The translations under genes were made by a program, and so were the position numbers. The notes under the pieces were generated by a model that searched no databases, had not been told where the DNA came from, and saw nothing but the letters and a program-made list of their open reading frames with translations. Below, one piece after another: positions 50,531-59,705 of a DNA stretch of 64,000 bases (position 1 is the first letter of the stretch; every line of letters begins with the position of its first letter). The DNA comes from Paenibacillus nasutitermitis. GTDB taxonomy: Bacteria > Bacillota > Bacilli > Paenibacillales > Paenibacillaceae. The DNA is taken from the NCBI RefSeq assembly GCF_014641075.1, contig NZ_BMHP01000006.1, positions 186,001 to 250,000 of the forward strand, written 5' to 3'.

Positions 50531-52788
50531 TATGACCGCCCCTCCTTCTCTACGACCGAATAGTTCTCAGGCTCAACGCTAACGCTATCCGCCACGTAAG
50601 GCTTCTTCGTATAATTGACGATAACCTTCGTTCCATTTTCGTAAGTCGTTTCAAACACGTCTTTGGCTAATTCGCGGTGGTTCACGATCATTTGATTGCT
50701 CAACCTGCCAAGGGACTTCTCACGCTCCGTATACTGGGCCGCAACTTGCTCCTTCCATTCCTTGAACTGACTGCTGTATATCCAGCGGCTCAGCGTATCC
50801 TTCAAGACGATCGGGTCCTCGAAAGTAAGCAAGTAAGACGGCAGTGCGCCGTACTCGATCGACTTTAAATAACTGATCCTGGGCTCGTCCTGCATATTCT
50901 GCGGGATGCCCGAATAGGACACGAGTCCATGAAGGGCGATCAGGTAAAAGGGAACCGTCTTCGCAGTCAGCATATCGTAGCTCGTATCAAATGGAATGCT
51001 GCCAATATGATCCGCGTAAGGCAGCACATAGGCGTTGCCATGCTTGACTCTCGCTTCGCCCAATTGCTCGGCTGTTTCTCTTAGCATGTCGCCAAAGATC
51101 GCCCCTGTCCGTTTGCGCGAAGTCAGATGCGACGGAGTTTCGTCGGAAAATACTGCTTCCCCGAGTCCGGTGTGATAAAGTCCGTCAATGCCTAGCAAGC
51201 GAAAGTCCCCAAAGCTTTCGAACAACATTTCCCTCGATAAATCCGGGTGGATCCAGTACTTCTGAAGCCCCGGCAATTCGACCGAGATCACCTTGCCGTT
51301 CAAGTCTCGGACCGCGTCATATTTCGGCTCGAATCCGTCATTAGCGCCGAAGGCGACATTGAAATTATCGCTTAAATACAGCTTCCCTCCGGACTCATGA
51401 ACACGACCCGCAAGTCTGGACAAGCCTTCGGTACCGCCAAGCGCCTTGCTGGGGGGAAACCGGCCCGGCGTGTTTTGGAGATAGCCGTTTTTCTCCCAGC
51501 CCATTAACGTAACGTCAAGACTTTCGACGCCCGATTCCTTGAGAGACTGAACGATTTGTCCCGCCTGTTCGAACGTCGTCGCCGCAACAAGCTCTCTACC
51601 CAGCAAGGCCGGCTTCTGATCGCCCCCCATCAAATAAAGATCAAGCGGGTAAGCTGCGTCCTCTCTGCGCGCAAGCCCGTTCTTGTCCATTAAATATTGC
51701 CGGTAGGCTTTGGCCATACCCACATAATCCGCGTCTTCGCCGCTCAGGAAATAATATAGAATACGGCGGTCTTCCTTCATCATATTTTCCTGAAAAACAT
51801 GGAACCCCTCGCCGAAGAGGTTGGTCCGTTTAAAATATCCTTGCCTGTAGACAAATTGAGCCGCAACCCAATTAAACGATGTATACATGCCGCCTGGCGT
51901 AGCCGAAATCCGGGACGTATACTCTCCTTCGTCGATGATGCTTACGAAGGCTTGATTGCCGCTTACTATGCCGAATACGGGATAAAGCGAATCGGCCGGG
52001 ATTTCTTGATTGTAACGGCTGACCTTTTCCTTCTCGTAATCGATAGCCGAGATATCGCTCCCGTACATCTTGGAAGTGTATTGGGACGAATATTTGGTCG
52101 TCGGATCAAACGGGATCAGCGCGCCGACGCCATCCGGTACGAACATATACCCGGTGTTCGTCAATCCTTGCATGGCACCAAAGAGAGGCATGACGGAGAT
52201 GCTGACTACTTTTGCACTTCCTGTTTCGCTGATCCGGTCATAAGGGACCTCAACTTCAAGATGATCGTCCGCCAGTTTTACCAAATAAGAAAATCGGATT
52301 TGGACCTTGCTCAAGTCAAATACGATTTCCACGCCGTCCTTCATTTGATGGAAGGATACACTCGTTTCCAAATCCTTCGCATTGGCCGTAATGACCTCCG
52401 TACTGATTCCATTCAGATCGATATAATCGATCATGAAAGGAGATTCCAACGAATTTCTCCAGAAGCCTTTGACCGTCTCCGACCGAAGCGCTTCTTCGGA
52501 TGGATTGCTGAACCAGTCATGCCCGCCGAGATGATCGGTCAGCCGCAGTTGGCCGGCGGCGTTGACGGCAAGAGAAATCCGTTCATTCTTGGCAACCGGC
52601 GTATACGCCGAACCGACCTTCAATGGCATCCCCGCAGTAGGCGTAGTCTGAACGGCCGAAGTCTCCGCCACCGGGGTGATGTTGTTATCCGTTTTATTCG
52701 CGTTAAGCAGCATGGCTGCGATGAGAACCACCATGCAGAAGGTGACGAATGCAACAACGGTCCACCATTTCCTGTTTAATCTAGACAC
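50530..52788 (-). CDS. DUF5696 membrane-anchored surface protein
   Basis: The 752-residue protein has one N-terminal TM helix (WWTVVAFVTFCMVVLIAAMLL minus the last residues as core) and a large outside part. Beta-rich residues ~50-350 (NERISLAVNAAGQLRLTDHLG) precede a probable TIM-barrel-like region (SLDVTLMGWEKNGYL, GGKLYLSDNFNVAFG, YWIHPDLSREMLFESFGDFRLLG, IDGLYHTG), then a C-terminal beta tail. It is recognisable as DUF5696, which has no proven activity; barrel-end Asp and Glu suggest a glycosidase relative. It overlaps the NHL/Yip1 gene by 8 bases and the next permease by one, inside an ABC operon. Confidence 0.75.
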   Translation of the reverse strand: MSRLNRKWWTVVAFVTFCMVVLIAAMLLNANKTDNNITPVAETSAVQTTPTAGMPLKVGSAYTPVAKNERISLAVNAAGQLRLTDHLGGHDWFSNPSEEALRSETVKGFWRNSLESPFMIDYIDLNGISTEVITANAKDLETSVSFHQMKDGVEIVFDLSKVQIRFSYLVKLADDHLEVEVPYDRISETGSAKVVSISVMPLFGAMQGLTNTGYMFVPDGVGALIPFDPTTKYSSQYTSKMYGSDISAIDYEKEKVSRYNQEIPADSLYPVFGIVSGNQAFVSIIDEGEYTSRISATPGGMYTSFNWVAAQFVYRQGYFKRTNLFGEGFHVFQENMMKEDRRILYYFLSGEDADYVGMAKAYRQYLMDKNGLARREDAAYPLDLYLMGGDQKPALLGRELVAATTFEQAGQIVQSLKESGVESLDVTLMGWEKNGYLQNTPGRFPPSKALGGTEGLSRLAGRVHESGGKLYLSDNFNVAFGANDGFEPKYDAVRDLNGKVISVELPGLQKYWIHPDLSREMLFESFGDFRLLGIDGLYHTGLGEAVFSDETPSHLTSRKRTGAIFGDMLRETAEQLGEARVKHGNAYVLPYADHIGSIPFDTSYDMLTAKTVPFYLIALHGLVSYSGIPQNMQDEPRISYLKSIEYGALPSYLLTFEDPIVLKDTLSRWIYSSQFKEWKEQVAAQYTEREKSLGRLSNQMIVNHRELAKDVFETTYENGTKVIVNYTKKPYVADSVSVEPENYSVVEKEGRS

Positions 52789-54841
52789 GGAATTTCAGCT
52801 CCTCGAAAATCTGCGAAATAAAGTCAAACAGCTGGACATTCATTCCAAAGAAGATAAAAATCAGTATCCAGAGGGCGAGAGCGAACAACACGGTCAAAAT
52901 GATGTTGCGGATGGCCTCTCCCAGATCGAAATTATGCGTTTCCTTGATGCATACGACAAACAAAAATCCTGTCCAGCCCAGCACCGCTATTTTCATAAAT
53001 TGGTAAATGGCCGCTTCCCCGAGTGTAAATCCATTGGATATGATTTCGATGGGTACAGTAAACAGAATATAGGGCAGCATCGCATAGCTGCTTCCGACGA
53101 CGATGTCGACAAATCGGCCCTGACCCCGGAATATGGAGCTGACCAGGTAATTGGAGATGACCCACGTTGCGAATGGAACGGCCAACGTTAGCAGCGTAAC
53201 GGCCAGATCGACATGATTCGTTTCCCTCGGATTAAAGATAAAGCTGCTAATCATTTTAGAAGCAATCATAACCACATAGAGTAAGACAAGAAGGAGGATG
53301 GCCGTTATTAGGGTGCCTTTTCGTTTAGATCTGAGTTCCGCGAAGCCATCAACCGGATGCTTTAGTATCCGGAGCAGCTGCAGGATTTGTGAGATCCCAT
53401 TCGCGGACTTGTGAGCCTTGAACCAGTATCCGATACGTTTAGCGAAAAGCCGCCTGCATACAAGGTAAAGGACGATGATGAAAGCAATCGCAATCACGAT
53501 AGGCTTGAAGTAGGTTTGCATGAAATTTAAACGGATATGCCAATAGGCCTGGGAATATTCGTTCACCGAGCTTGCAAAGCGGAAGTATTTCTTGGCTTCT
53601 TCCCATTCGCCTTTGCTGTAATAGGATTTACCGATTCCCTGGTGAGCGCTGTAGTACTTCGTATTCAGATGCAAGACCTCTCTCCAGAGCTGCTCGCTTT
53701 CCAGGTATTTTCCGTCTAACGTCAAATTAACGGCATGGAGCACATGAGCTGCGAATTCAGTCGGACGATAAACAAAAATCGCATTCGCGGTGTTATCCAC
53801 GACGTATATCTTCTGATTCGAATCCACATCGATCGCAACAGGCGCGTTCAATAACCCGAGCTTATGGTAGCCTTCGTCTTTGCGGCCGAAAGCAAAGAGG
53901 ATATTGCCATCCGCATCGTATTGATAGATCACTCCTGCCTGACCGTCAACGGCTGTAATAATGCCGTTACGGTCGACGGCCAAGTCCGTAAAGAACCTCT
54001 CCTGGCCTGAAATTAATTGCCGCTCGCCATACACTTTGTTTCCTAACAAATCGGTACCGGTATAATTGAGTTTCTTCAACTGGCGGGTATCTACCCGCAC
54101 GCTGCTTGTATAGATCAAGCCTTGTTCATCCAACGTCACGTTGCTGATTGTTCCAGGAAGCTTGTTCCCCTCCAAAGAAAGCTGCGCCTTGGTGAACAGC
54201 TTGCGTTTTAACATATCCATCAAATTGAAATTCACCTGGTTCATCCCAAAAAATCCGCGGAATTCACCAGTCCCGCTATCCATCAGCATGAGCCCTTGAT
54301 AACCGCTCAGCAAAGTGAGATACATGACCCCGCGTTTATCCACGACAAGCTTCATCGGCTCAAATCTGAAACCCTCCGGCAAATAGCTGCTATCGGGCTT
54401 CTTGTATTCGCGGACGAACGTCCCGTCGCCGTTGAACAAGGCAATCCGCTTATTTCCCGTATCCGCAACATAGACCTGCCCATCGTCGGTTACGAACACG
54501 CCTTCGGGCTTTTTCAATTTTCCCGGCCCATCTTCATCGCCATATATTTGCGTCAGCTGATATTGATTGTCCAGACGGACAACCCGATTACCTTTGCTTT
54601 CCACAACATATAAATTGTCTTGGTCGTCAATCATCACGTCCTCGGGGCTGTTGAACTTCAGCTCCCCTGACTCAAGACCGATCATTCGTTCGGGAATATA
54701 AGCCGCTTGCACAAGAAATTGCTTGCCCTGGGAATCAAACGAGTAGGTTTCGTAGGGCGGGGCCGCCAGCGCTTGACCCGCCGGCATCAAAGCCAGCCAG
54801 CAAATCAAAGATAAACATGCCCATTTGACGCTTCGAGACAA
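52781..54841 (-). CDS. Exported NHL-repeat beta-propeller with TPR-like segment and Yip1 membrane domain
   Basis: The 686-residue protein has a Sec signal peptide (APPYETYS after cleavage) and at least five NHL repeats (FNSPEDVMIDDQDNLYVVES, KKPEGVFVTDDGQVYVADT, LNAPVAIDVDSNQKIYVVDN). A short TPR-like pair follows at ~375-425 (YYSAHQGIGKSYYSKGEWEEA), then six or so TM helices of Yip1 type from ~440. The start is a TTG at 54841 after AAAGGGGGGG. It lies 27 bases after a permease gene and overlaps DUF5696 by 8 bases. An outside sensor or scaffold for the ABC system is a reasonable guess. Confidence 0.8.
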   Translation of the reverse strand: MSRSVKWACLSLICWLALMPAGQALAAPPYETYSFDSQGKQFLVQAAYIPERMIGLESGELKFNSPEDVMIDDQDNLYVVESKGNRVVRLDNQYQLTQIYGDEDGPGKLKKPEGVFVTDDGQVYVADTGNKRIALFNGDGTFVREYKKPDSSYLPEGFRFEPMKLVVDKRGVMYLTLLSGYQGLMLMDSGTGEFRGFFGMNQVNFNLMDMLKRKLFTKAQLSLEGNKLPGTISNVTLDEQGLIYTSSVRVDTRQLKKLNYTGTDLLGNKVYGERQLISGQERFFTDLAVDRNGIITAVDGQAGVIYQYDADGNILFAFGRKDEGYHKLGLLNAPVAIDVDSNQKIYVVDNTANAIFVYRPTEFAAHVLHAVNLTLDGKYLESEQLWREVLHLNTKYYSAHQGIGKSYYSKGEWEEAKKYFRFASSVNEYSQAYWHIRLNFMQTYFKPIVIAIAFIIVLYLVCRRLFAKRIGYWFKAHKSANGISQILQLLRILKHPVDGFAELRSKRKGTLITAILLLVLLYVVMIASKMISSFIFNPRETNHVDLAVTLLTLAVPFATWVISNYLVSSIFRGQGRFVDIVVGSSYAMLPYILFTVPIEIISNGFTLGEAAIYQFMKIAVLGWTGFLFVVCIKETHNFDLGEAIRNIILTVLFALALWILIFIFFGMNVQLFDFISQIFEELKFRV

Positions 54842-54868
54842 ATGAATCCCCCCCTTTCTTTAGCGCAT

Positions 54869-55753
54869 TTATTTAATTCCGGAATGCATCATCGTATCGA
54901 TGACCTTCCGCTGCAGCAGAAGGAAGAATACGAGATTCGGGATAAACATCAGCAGCGTTGCCGCAGCCGCAACGCCCTGCCTGGCCACAGAGTTGCCAAG
55001 TCCGCTCGTCAGCGTCAGCACATAGAACGGCAGCGTCTTCATCGTTTCGTCTTCAATAAAGAATGTTGACGTTTCCAGGTTGGACCATGCGCCCTGAAAC
55101 GATAGAATAGCAACCGTAGCAACAGCGGGAAGACTAAGGGGAACAATTACGTTCGTTAACAGCCTGAGCTCGTTTGCCCCTTCGAGACGGGCCGCTTCCA
55201 GCATCTCATTGGGAATCTGATCGATAAATTGCTTCATTAGGAACACGCCTACTGGCATGGCTACGAGCGGCAATACATGCGCCCAATAGGTATCGATTAA
55301 TCCTAAATTGCTAATGACGAAATACCGGGGAATCTGGACGGTTTCCGGCGCGAACATGAGCGAGATGACAATCGTTGAGAACAACAGGTTTTTGCCCGGG
55401 AACTTTCCCTTGGATAAAGCAAATGCGCACAGGATGCTGAATAAGGACGCGACAAGAACCGTCAAAGACGTACTGATGATGTTGTTGAACAAATAACGCG
55501 TTACCGGCACGGCAGACGACTTCGTCGCAAGGATCAAATCGCTGAAGTTTTTAAGCGTCGGATGATCCACCATAAACGTCGGCGGATATTTGAACAGCTC
55601 GCTGGCCGGTTTAAACGCATGATTGAACAAATAGATGATCGGCAGCATCATGAAAATGGACAGCAGCGTAAGGAACAAAATCAAAAAGACTTGAAATCCT
55701 GTCATATTCTTAAGCTTTCTCCACAATGGGAAGCGCAGCAGCCGCTTAGTCAT
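54869..55753 (-). CDS. Carbohydrate ABC transporter permease, MalG type (second pair)
   Basis: The 294-residue permease has six TM helices and the EAA loop (NEMLEAARLEGANELRLLTNVIVPLSLPA). It overlaps the preceding permease stop by four bases (ATGA). It forms the second membrane heterodimer of the locus; its sequence differs clearly from the 48727-49638 copy, so the two pairs are not a recent duplication. Confidence 0.9.
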   Translation of the reverse strand: MTKRLLRFPLWRKLKNMTGFQVFLILFLTLLSIFMMLPIIYLFNHAFKPASELFKYPPTFMVDHPTLKNFSDLILATKSSAVPVTRYLFNNIISTSLTVLVASLFSILCAFALSKGKFPGKNLLFSTIVISLMFAPETVQIPRYFVISNLGLIDTYWAHVLPLVAMPVGVFLMKQFIDQIPNEMLEAARLEGANELRLLTNVIVPLSLPAVATVAILSFQGAWSNLETSTFFIEDETMKTLPFYVLTLTSGLGNSVARQGVAAAATLLMFIPNLVFFLLLQRKVIDTMMHSGIK

Positions 55754-56685
55754 CCTTTTGCCTCCCCTTCAGAGCCAAACAATCTCCAGCACAATCGGCT
55801 TGTCGCGTAGATGATAATTAACAAAACGACAGAGATCGAGGAGGCGTATCCCATTTCATAACGAATGAAGCCATAGTCATCGATATGGTTTATCAATAAG
55901 TGCCCCGCATATTGCGGAGTCGGATTCGCTCCCGTCAGCTCCACGCTGATTGAGCCGGCCCGCAATGTTCCTACTACGGCCATAACCGCGCCGAACAGCA
56001 TCTGCGGTTTCATCGAAGGAATCGTAATGTACCAAATTTCTTGAATTCTTGATTTGATGCCGTCAATTTTCCCCGCTTCATAGAGCGTCTTGTCAACGCT
56101 CTGAATGCCCGCAAGCATGGCCAGGAACCCAACGCCCATACTTGCCCACAGGCTGACGATAATCATGATGTTCATTAAATACTTCGGATCCGTCACCCAA
56201 AGCTGCGGTTTTTGAATGATGCCCAGCTCCAGCAGGAAGCTGTTCATGTACCCTAAGCGGTCTCCGCTGAATATGACGATCCATACGACAGCCATCGCAA
56301 CCCCTGCGGTCAACGAAGGTGCATACATCGCAAGCGTATACCAGACTCTCGTCTTTGCAGGCAGCTGCGTGATCAGCCAGGCCAGACCGAAGGCCAGCAA
56401 ATAACCGATCGGTCCGACAATAATCGCAAACTTGAACGTATTCGGGATGGCATGCATCCAGAAGATCAAATCTTGTGTCAATAAATTAATGAAATTTCTA
56501 AACCCGATAAATGCAGGAGGCTCAATCGCATTGAAAGAGGTAAAGGAAAGAACGATTGCAGCAATGGTCGGCAAAAGGATGAACAACAGAAACACGATGC
56601 AAAATGGAGCAACGAATGCATACATTAACCAACTGGACCTGATTTCTTGAAAGAGCCGGCCCATTCTCACCCTCATCGCAATCAA
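55750..56685 (-). CDS. Carbohydrate ABC transporter permease, MalF type (second pair)
   Basis: The protein has six TM helices and an EAA loop (KTLYEAGKIDGIKSRIQEIWYITIPSMKP). I choose the TTG at 56685: it overlaps the upstream stop as TTGA and has AAGGGA six bases before it. The ATG at 56706 would lie 25 bases inside the upstream gene; ATGs at 56676 and 56664 have weaker sites. It is translationally coupled to the large solute-binding protein. Confidence 0.85.
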   Translation of the reverse strand: MIAMRVRMGRLFQEIRSSWLMYAFVAPFCIVFLLFILLPTIAAIVLSFTSFNAIEPPAFIGFRNFINLLTQDLIFWMHAIPNTFKFAIIVGPIGYLLAFGLAWLITQLPAKTRVWYTLAMYAPSLTAGVAMAVVWIVIFSGDRLGYMNSFLLELGIIQKPQLWVTDPKYLMNIMIIVSLWASMGVGFLAMLAGIQSVDKTLYEAGKIDGIKSRIQEIWYITIPSMKPQMLFGAVMAVVGTLRAGSISVELTGANPTPQYAGHLLINHIDDYGFIRYEMGYASSISVVLLIIIYATSRLCWRLFGSEGEAKG

Positions 56686-59678
56686 TGCTGATCCCTTCCT
56701 TCCCATTTTTCATCGAATTGGGGAACTTGCAGAGGGCGAATCATGTCTCCCTTGTCATCTACAAGACCAAATTCCTGCAGCTTTCTTCGCATTTCCCGAT
56801 TGATTTCCAGTATCGAGCTCTCGAGCGACTCCCGATAATTCATATCTCCCAGAACCGTGCGGTTCCATGCGAAATTCAATTCTCGCGGCGTAAAGTAGAA
56901 CCCCGGTACGATCGGCATTTCTTTAAACCAGCTCAATTGCTCGAACAACGCTTGCGCATCGGCTTTGGGCCACGGCAAACGTTTCAATGCCTGCACGTTC
57001 GCGGTATTCCACCGGAATTCGGTGCCGTTCAATTGCTCGATATCCGTACCGAACCGGGATTGTACGTCCTCAGATACCCACCATTGGAGAAAATCCCATG
57101 ACTCCTCCGCCCGTTCGGTAGTTCGAAAGATCATTCCGGCCTGTACGGCTCCGCCTGCCCATCGTTCTATCTCACCGTCTTTCAGAACGCCTGGAATCGG
57201 ATAGATTGACCATAAGCCGGCAATTTCAGGGGCTGCTACAAGCAATTGCAAATACGTATTGTAATCCGATATGCCGATCGGCATATCCCCGTTGCGGAAA
57301 TGCATATAGAAATTCGGCACCTCCCTCGGAAAGCCGTACACTTTGAATAGATCCGTCCATTGCTTAAACGCAGCAAAGCCTTCGGGCGTATCCAGGCCTG
57401 ACTTCATCCCGTCTTTGGAGAAGAAGTCCGCGCCGTTCTGCAGGACAAAGGGCAAATAATTCGCCGGTGTCGTAAAAAAATCATAGCCTCTTTGCTGCAA
57501 ATCGGGGAGCAGAGCGTAAACTTCCTCCCATGTCTGTGGCGGTTCAATGCCAATGCCTTCGAATAGGTCATTGCGGACGAACATAATATTCGGAGACAAT
57601 GTTTCCGGCAAGCCGTATTGCCCTCCGTCATAGCTCAGCTGCAGCCGAAGGCCCGGGCTGAAATCTTCTGCGGCATTGGCGTAGTCAGCAAATTGCCCTA
57701 AATCCAGCAGCGCATTGCGCATCGCGAAATCGACGATCGTTCCCGGATCGATACTGAGTGCAACGTCCGGCTCCCGTCCGGCAGCGTTGCTCAAAATCAA
57801 CTGCTGAGGATTCGGCATCAAATTAATATTGACCTTTATCCCGGTCTCCTGCGTAAACTGCTCATCGGCCATTTGCTGCATGAGGTTGACATAATCTCTG
57901 CCGCGGTTCACCCATACCGTTATGGCATCCTCGTCTTCCCGTCCGTAGTAATTGTAATCACCCGAGAAAGTGTCGAAGAAGCCGCTGACCGTATTCCCCA
58001 ACCGCTGTCTCCAATTCGGGATGACACTAGGCAGCTTCGCGTCCGGCTTGGAGACGATGATCAGATCCAGGTCCAGCGGCTGCTCCCGCAGCTCCGTCAT
58101 GAACGCGGCAAGCGTTTCTTGAATGGACATCAGCATCTCGGGCCGCTTCGGCAATAAATTCGGATTTTTTTGCAGCTTCTTCAGATCGGATAAGCCAGAG
58201 CGGATACCGTCCGAGCCCGATATTTTTTTGCCATATACCTCTTCCAGTCCAGCCAGCTGCTGTTCCAGTTGCTCGATCAGCGACGTATAGCGATCCACGA
58301 TATCGGGAATATACATCGCCAGGTTCCAGTCCCGGTTGGCATCACCCATCAACGGATCACGAACGCCCGTCACAAGCCGCACCTCCCGGTTCAATTGTTG
58401 AATCTGCGAGACGACCGCCTGCATGGATGCGATGATGCCTTGCAGCGGGGAATGCGTCGCCTCAAGCCTCAGCGTATGGTTGCCGGCCTTCAGGTTGAAG
58501 CGGTAGGGAACTCCGTCCGCATCCTCAAGTCCGGTTAATTTCCATTTGCTCGCGTATGGGAAAGGGAAGGCCTGCATTTCGGCAAAGGGCAGCTTCCCGT
58601 CTATTGTTACGTTGCGAAATACGGAGGCGTCCAGGCGATACGCTTGGGAATATTTCAGATGAATCGTGTATTCGCCGTCCTCCGGCACTTCGAATTGCCA
58701 CTCCGCCCATTGGCCGCCCCGCTTCCACCGGTCTCCCCCGACCATGTTGAACGTGATCTTGCCTTTGGACTTTGGAGAAGTCAGGTCATCCATGGAAGAG
58801 GTCATCTGCAAAGATGAATCCGACTTGCTCGACATGCGCTCCGCTTCGATAACGGTATACCAATTGGACGCCTCACCCTTGTTCGCCTCTCCGCCAGAAG
58901 GCACATCGGCTCCGGCTATGTCCCGATAAGCGGCCGCCGGAAGAGGCGCGGTGAATTCCAGCTTCGCCAGAAGAACCGGATCGTATAACGTTTGCACGCG
59001 AATAAGGTGGGTGCCCTTACTCAGCATCCAGCGAAATGCTTCGGCATAGGAAGCGTTCGAATCCACGATTTTTTCCGAAGTCCACGCTCTGATCTCTTCT
59101 TGCAAGGATCGAATCTCGTTCCCCTTCCCATCTTTAGAAAGCGGAAACTGCTTGTCTCTCCACGTTCTGTCCAAGTCGACGGCCGCCGCCTCCTGGAACG
59201 GATACTCCCCGTCTATCGTGATTCCCATCTGAATGGGCCCGAAGGAACCTGCCAGCGGGTAATACTCCATATTCAGGTTATAAAATCCCGCCTGCTCGAC
59301 CGTAAATTCATATTCGACCCATTCTTTCTCTTCATACAAGCCAATCGCTCCGCTCTTCCCATCCGATTCCGCTTGCCGCTTGTCTTCATCCTTCAGCCGC
59401 TGCGGTTGTCCCGAGGCGGAGGCAAAGCCGTTGGCCTCGATTTCAATAGGCTGGCTCGCCGCGTCCGTGGCCCCTTGCGCTTGCCACCCGGACAAAACAC
59501 GTTGATAAGAGCTGCCTTCGGATAAATCTTCAGATAACAGCGACTCCGCTTTTTCGTCTGATTGTGGATCCGCTTTCAGAACAGTTCCGGCTTCCGAACC
59601 GTCAGCCAGGGGAGAGAATGCCAGCACGATGATCAACAGCAAGGCAACTGCCTTCGGCAAGCTTCGATAGTTCCTCAT
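56682..59678 (-). CDS. Very large ABC solute-binding protein with two carbohydrate-binding-like modules
   Basis: The 998-residue exported protein is about twice the normal size. After the signal peptide come two CBM6/35-like beta-sandwich modules (about 75-250, with ADGSEAG... then EFTVEQAGFYNLNMEYYPL; and about 265-425, with WAEWQFEVPEDGEYTIHLKY). A helical linker (~430-540) and a family-1 solute-binding domain follow (NRGRDYVNLMQQMADEQFTQ, GREPDVALSIDPGTIVDFAM, WDFLQWWVSEDVQSRFG). The modules could hold the polysaccharide at the surface while the last domain delivers products to the permeases. The ATG at 59678 follows GGAGG, preferred over 59690. It is cotranscribed with the ATPase 27 bases upstream. 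Confidence 0.85.
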   Translation of the reverse strand: MRNYRSLPKAVALLLIIVLAFSPLADGSEAGTVLKADPQSDEKAESLLSEDLSEGSSYQRVLSGWQAQGATDAASQPIEIEANGFASASGQPQRLKDEDKRQAESDGKSGAIGLYEEKEWVEYEFTVEQAGFYNLNMEYYPLAGSFGPIQMGITIDGEYPFQEAAAVDLDRTWRDKQFPLSKDGKGNEIRSLQEEIRAWTSEKIVDSNASYAEAFRWMLSKGTHLIRVQTLYDPVLLAKLEFTAPLPAAAYRDIAGADVPSGGEANKGEASNWYTVIEAERMSSKSDSSLQMTSSMDDLTSPKSKGKITFNMVGGDRWKRGGQWAEWQFEVPEDGEYTIHLKYSQAYRLDASVFRNVTIDGKLPFAEMQAFPFPYASKWKLTGLEDADGVPYRFNLKAGNHTLRLEATHSPLQGIIASMQAVVSQIQQLNREVRLVTGVRDPLMGDANRDWNLAMYIPDIVDRYTSLIEQLEQQLAGLEEVYGKKISGSDGIRSGLSDLKKLQKNPNLLPKRPEMLMSIQETLAAFMTELREQPLDLDLIIVSKPDAKLPSVIPNWRQRLGNTVSGFFDTFSGDYNYYGREDEDAITVWVNRGRDYVNLMQQMADEQFTQETGIKVNINLMPNPQQLILSNAAGREPDVALSIDPGTIVDFAMRNALLDLGQFADYANAAEDFSPGLRLQLSYDGGQYGLPETLSPNIMFVRNDLFEGIGIEPPQTWEEVYALLPDLQQRGYDFFTTPANYLPFVLQNGADFFSKDGMKSGLDTPEGFAAFKQWTDLFKVYGFPREVPNFYMHFRNGDMPIGISDYNTYLQLLVAAPEIAGLWSIYPIPGVLKDGEIERWAGGAVQAGMIFRTTERAEESWDFLQWWVSEDVQSRFGTDIEQLNGTEFRWNTANVQALKRLPWPKADAQALFEQLSWFKEMPIVPGFYFTPRELNFAWNRTVLGDMNYRESLESSILEINREMRRKLQEFGLVDDKGDMIRPLQVPQFDEKWEGRDQH

Positions 59679-59705
59679 AATAGCCTCCAAACCCTTCCAT
59701 TACTT

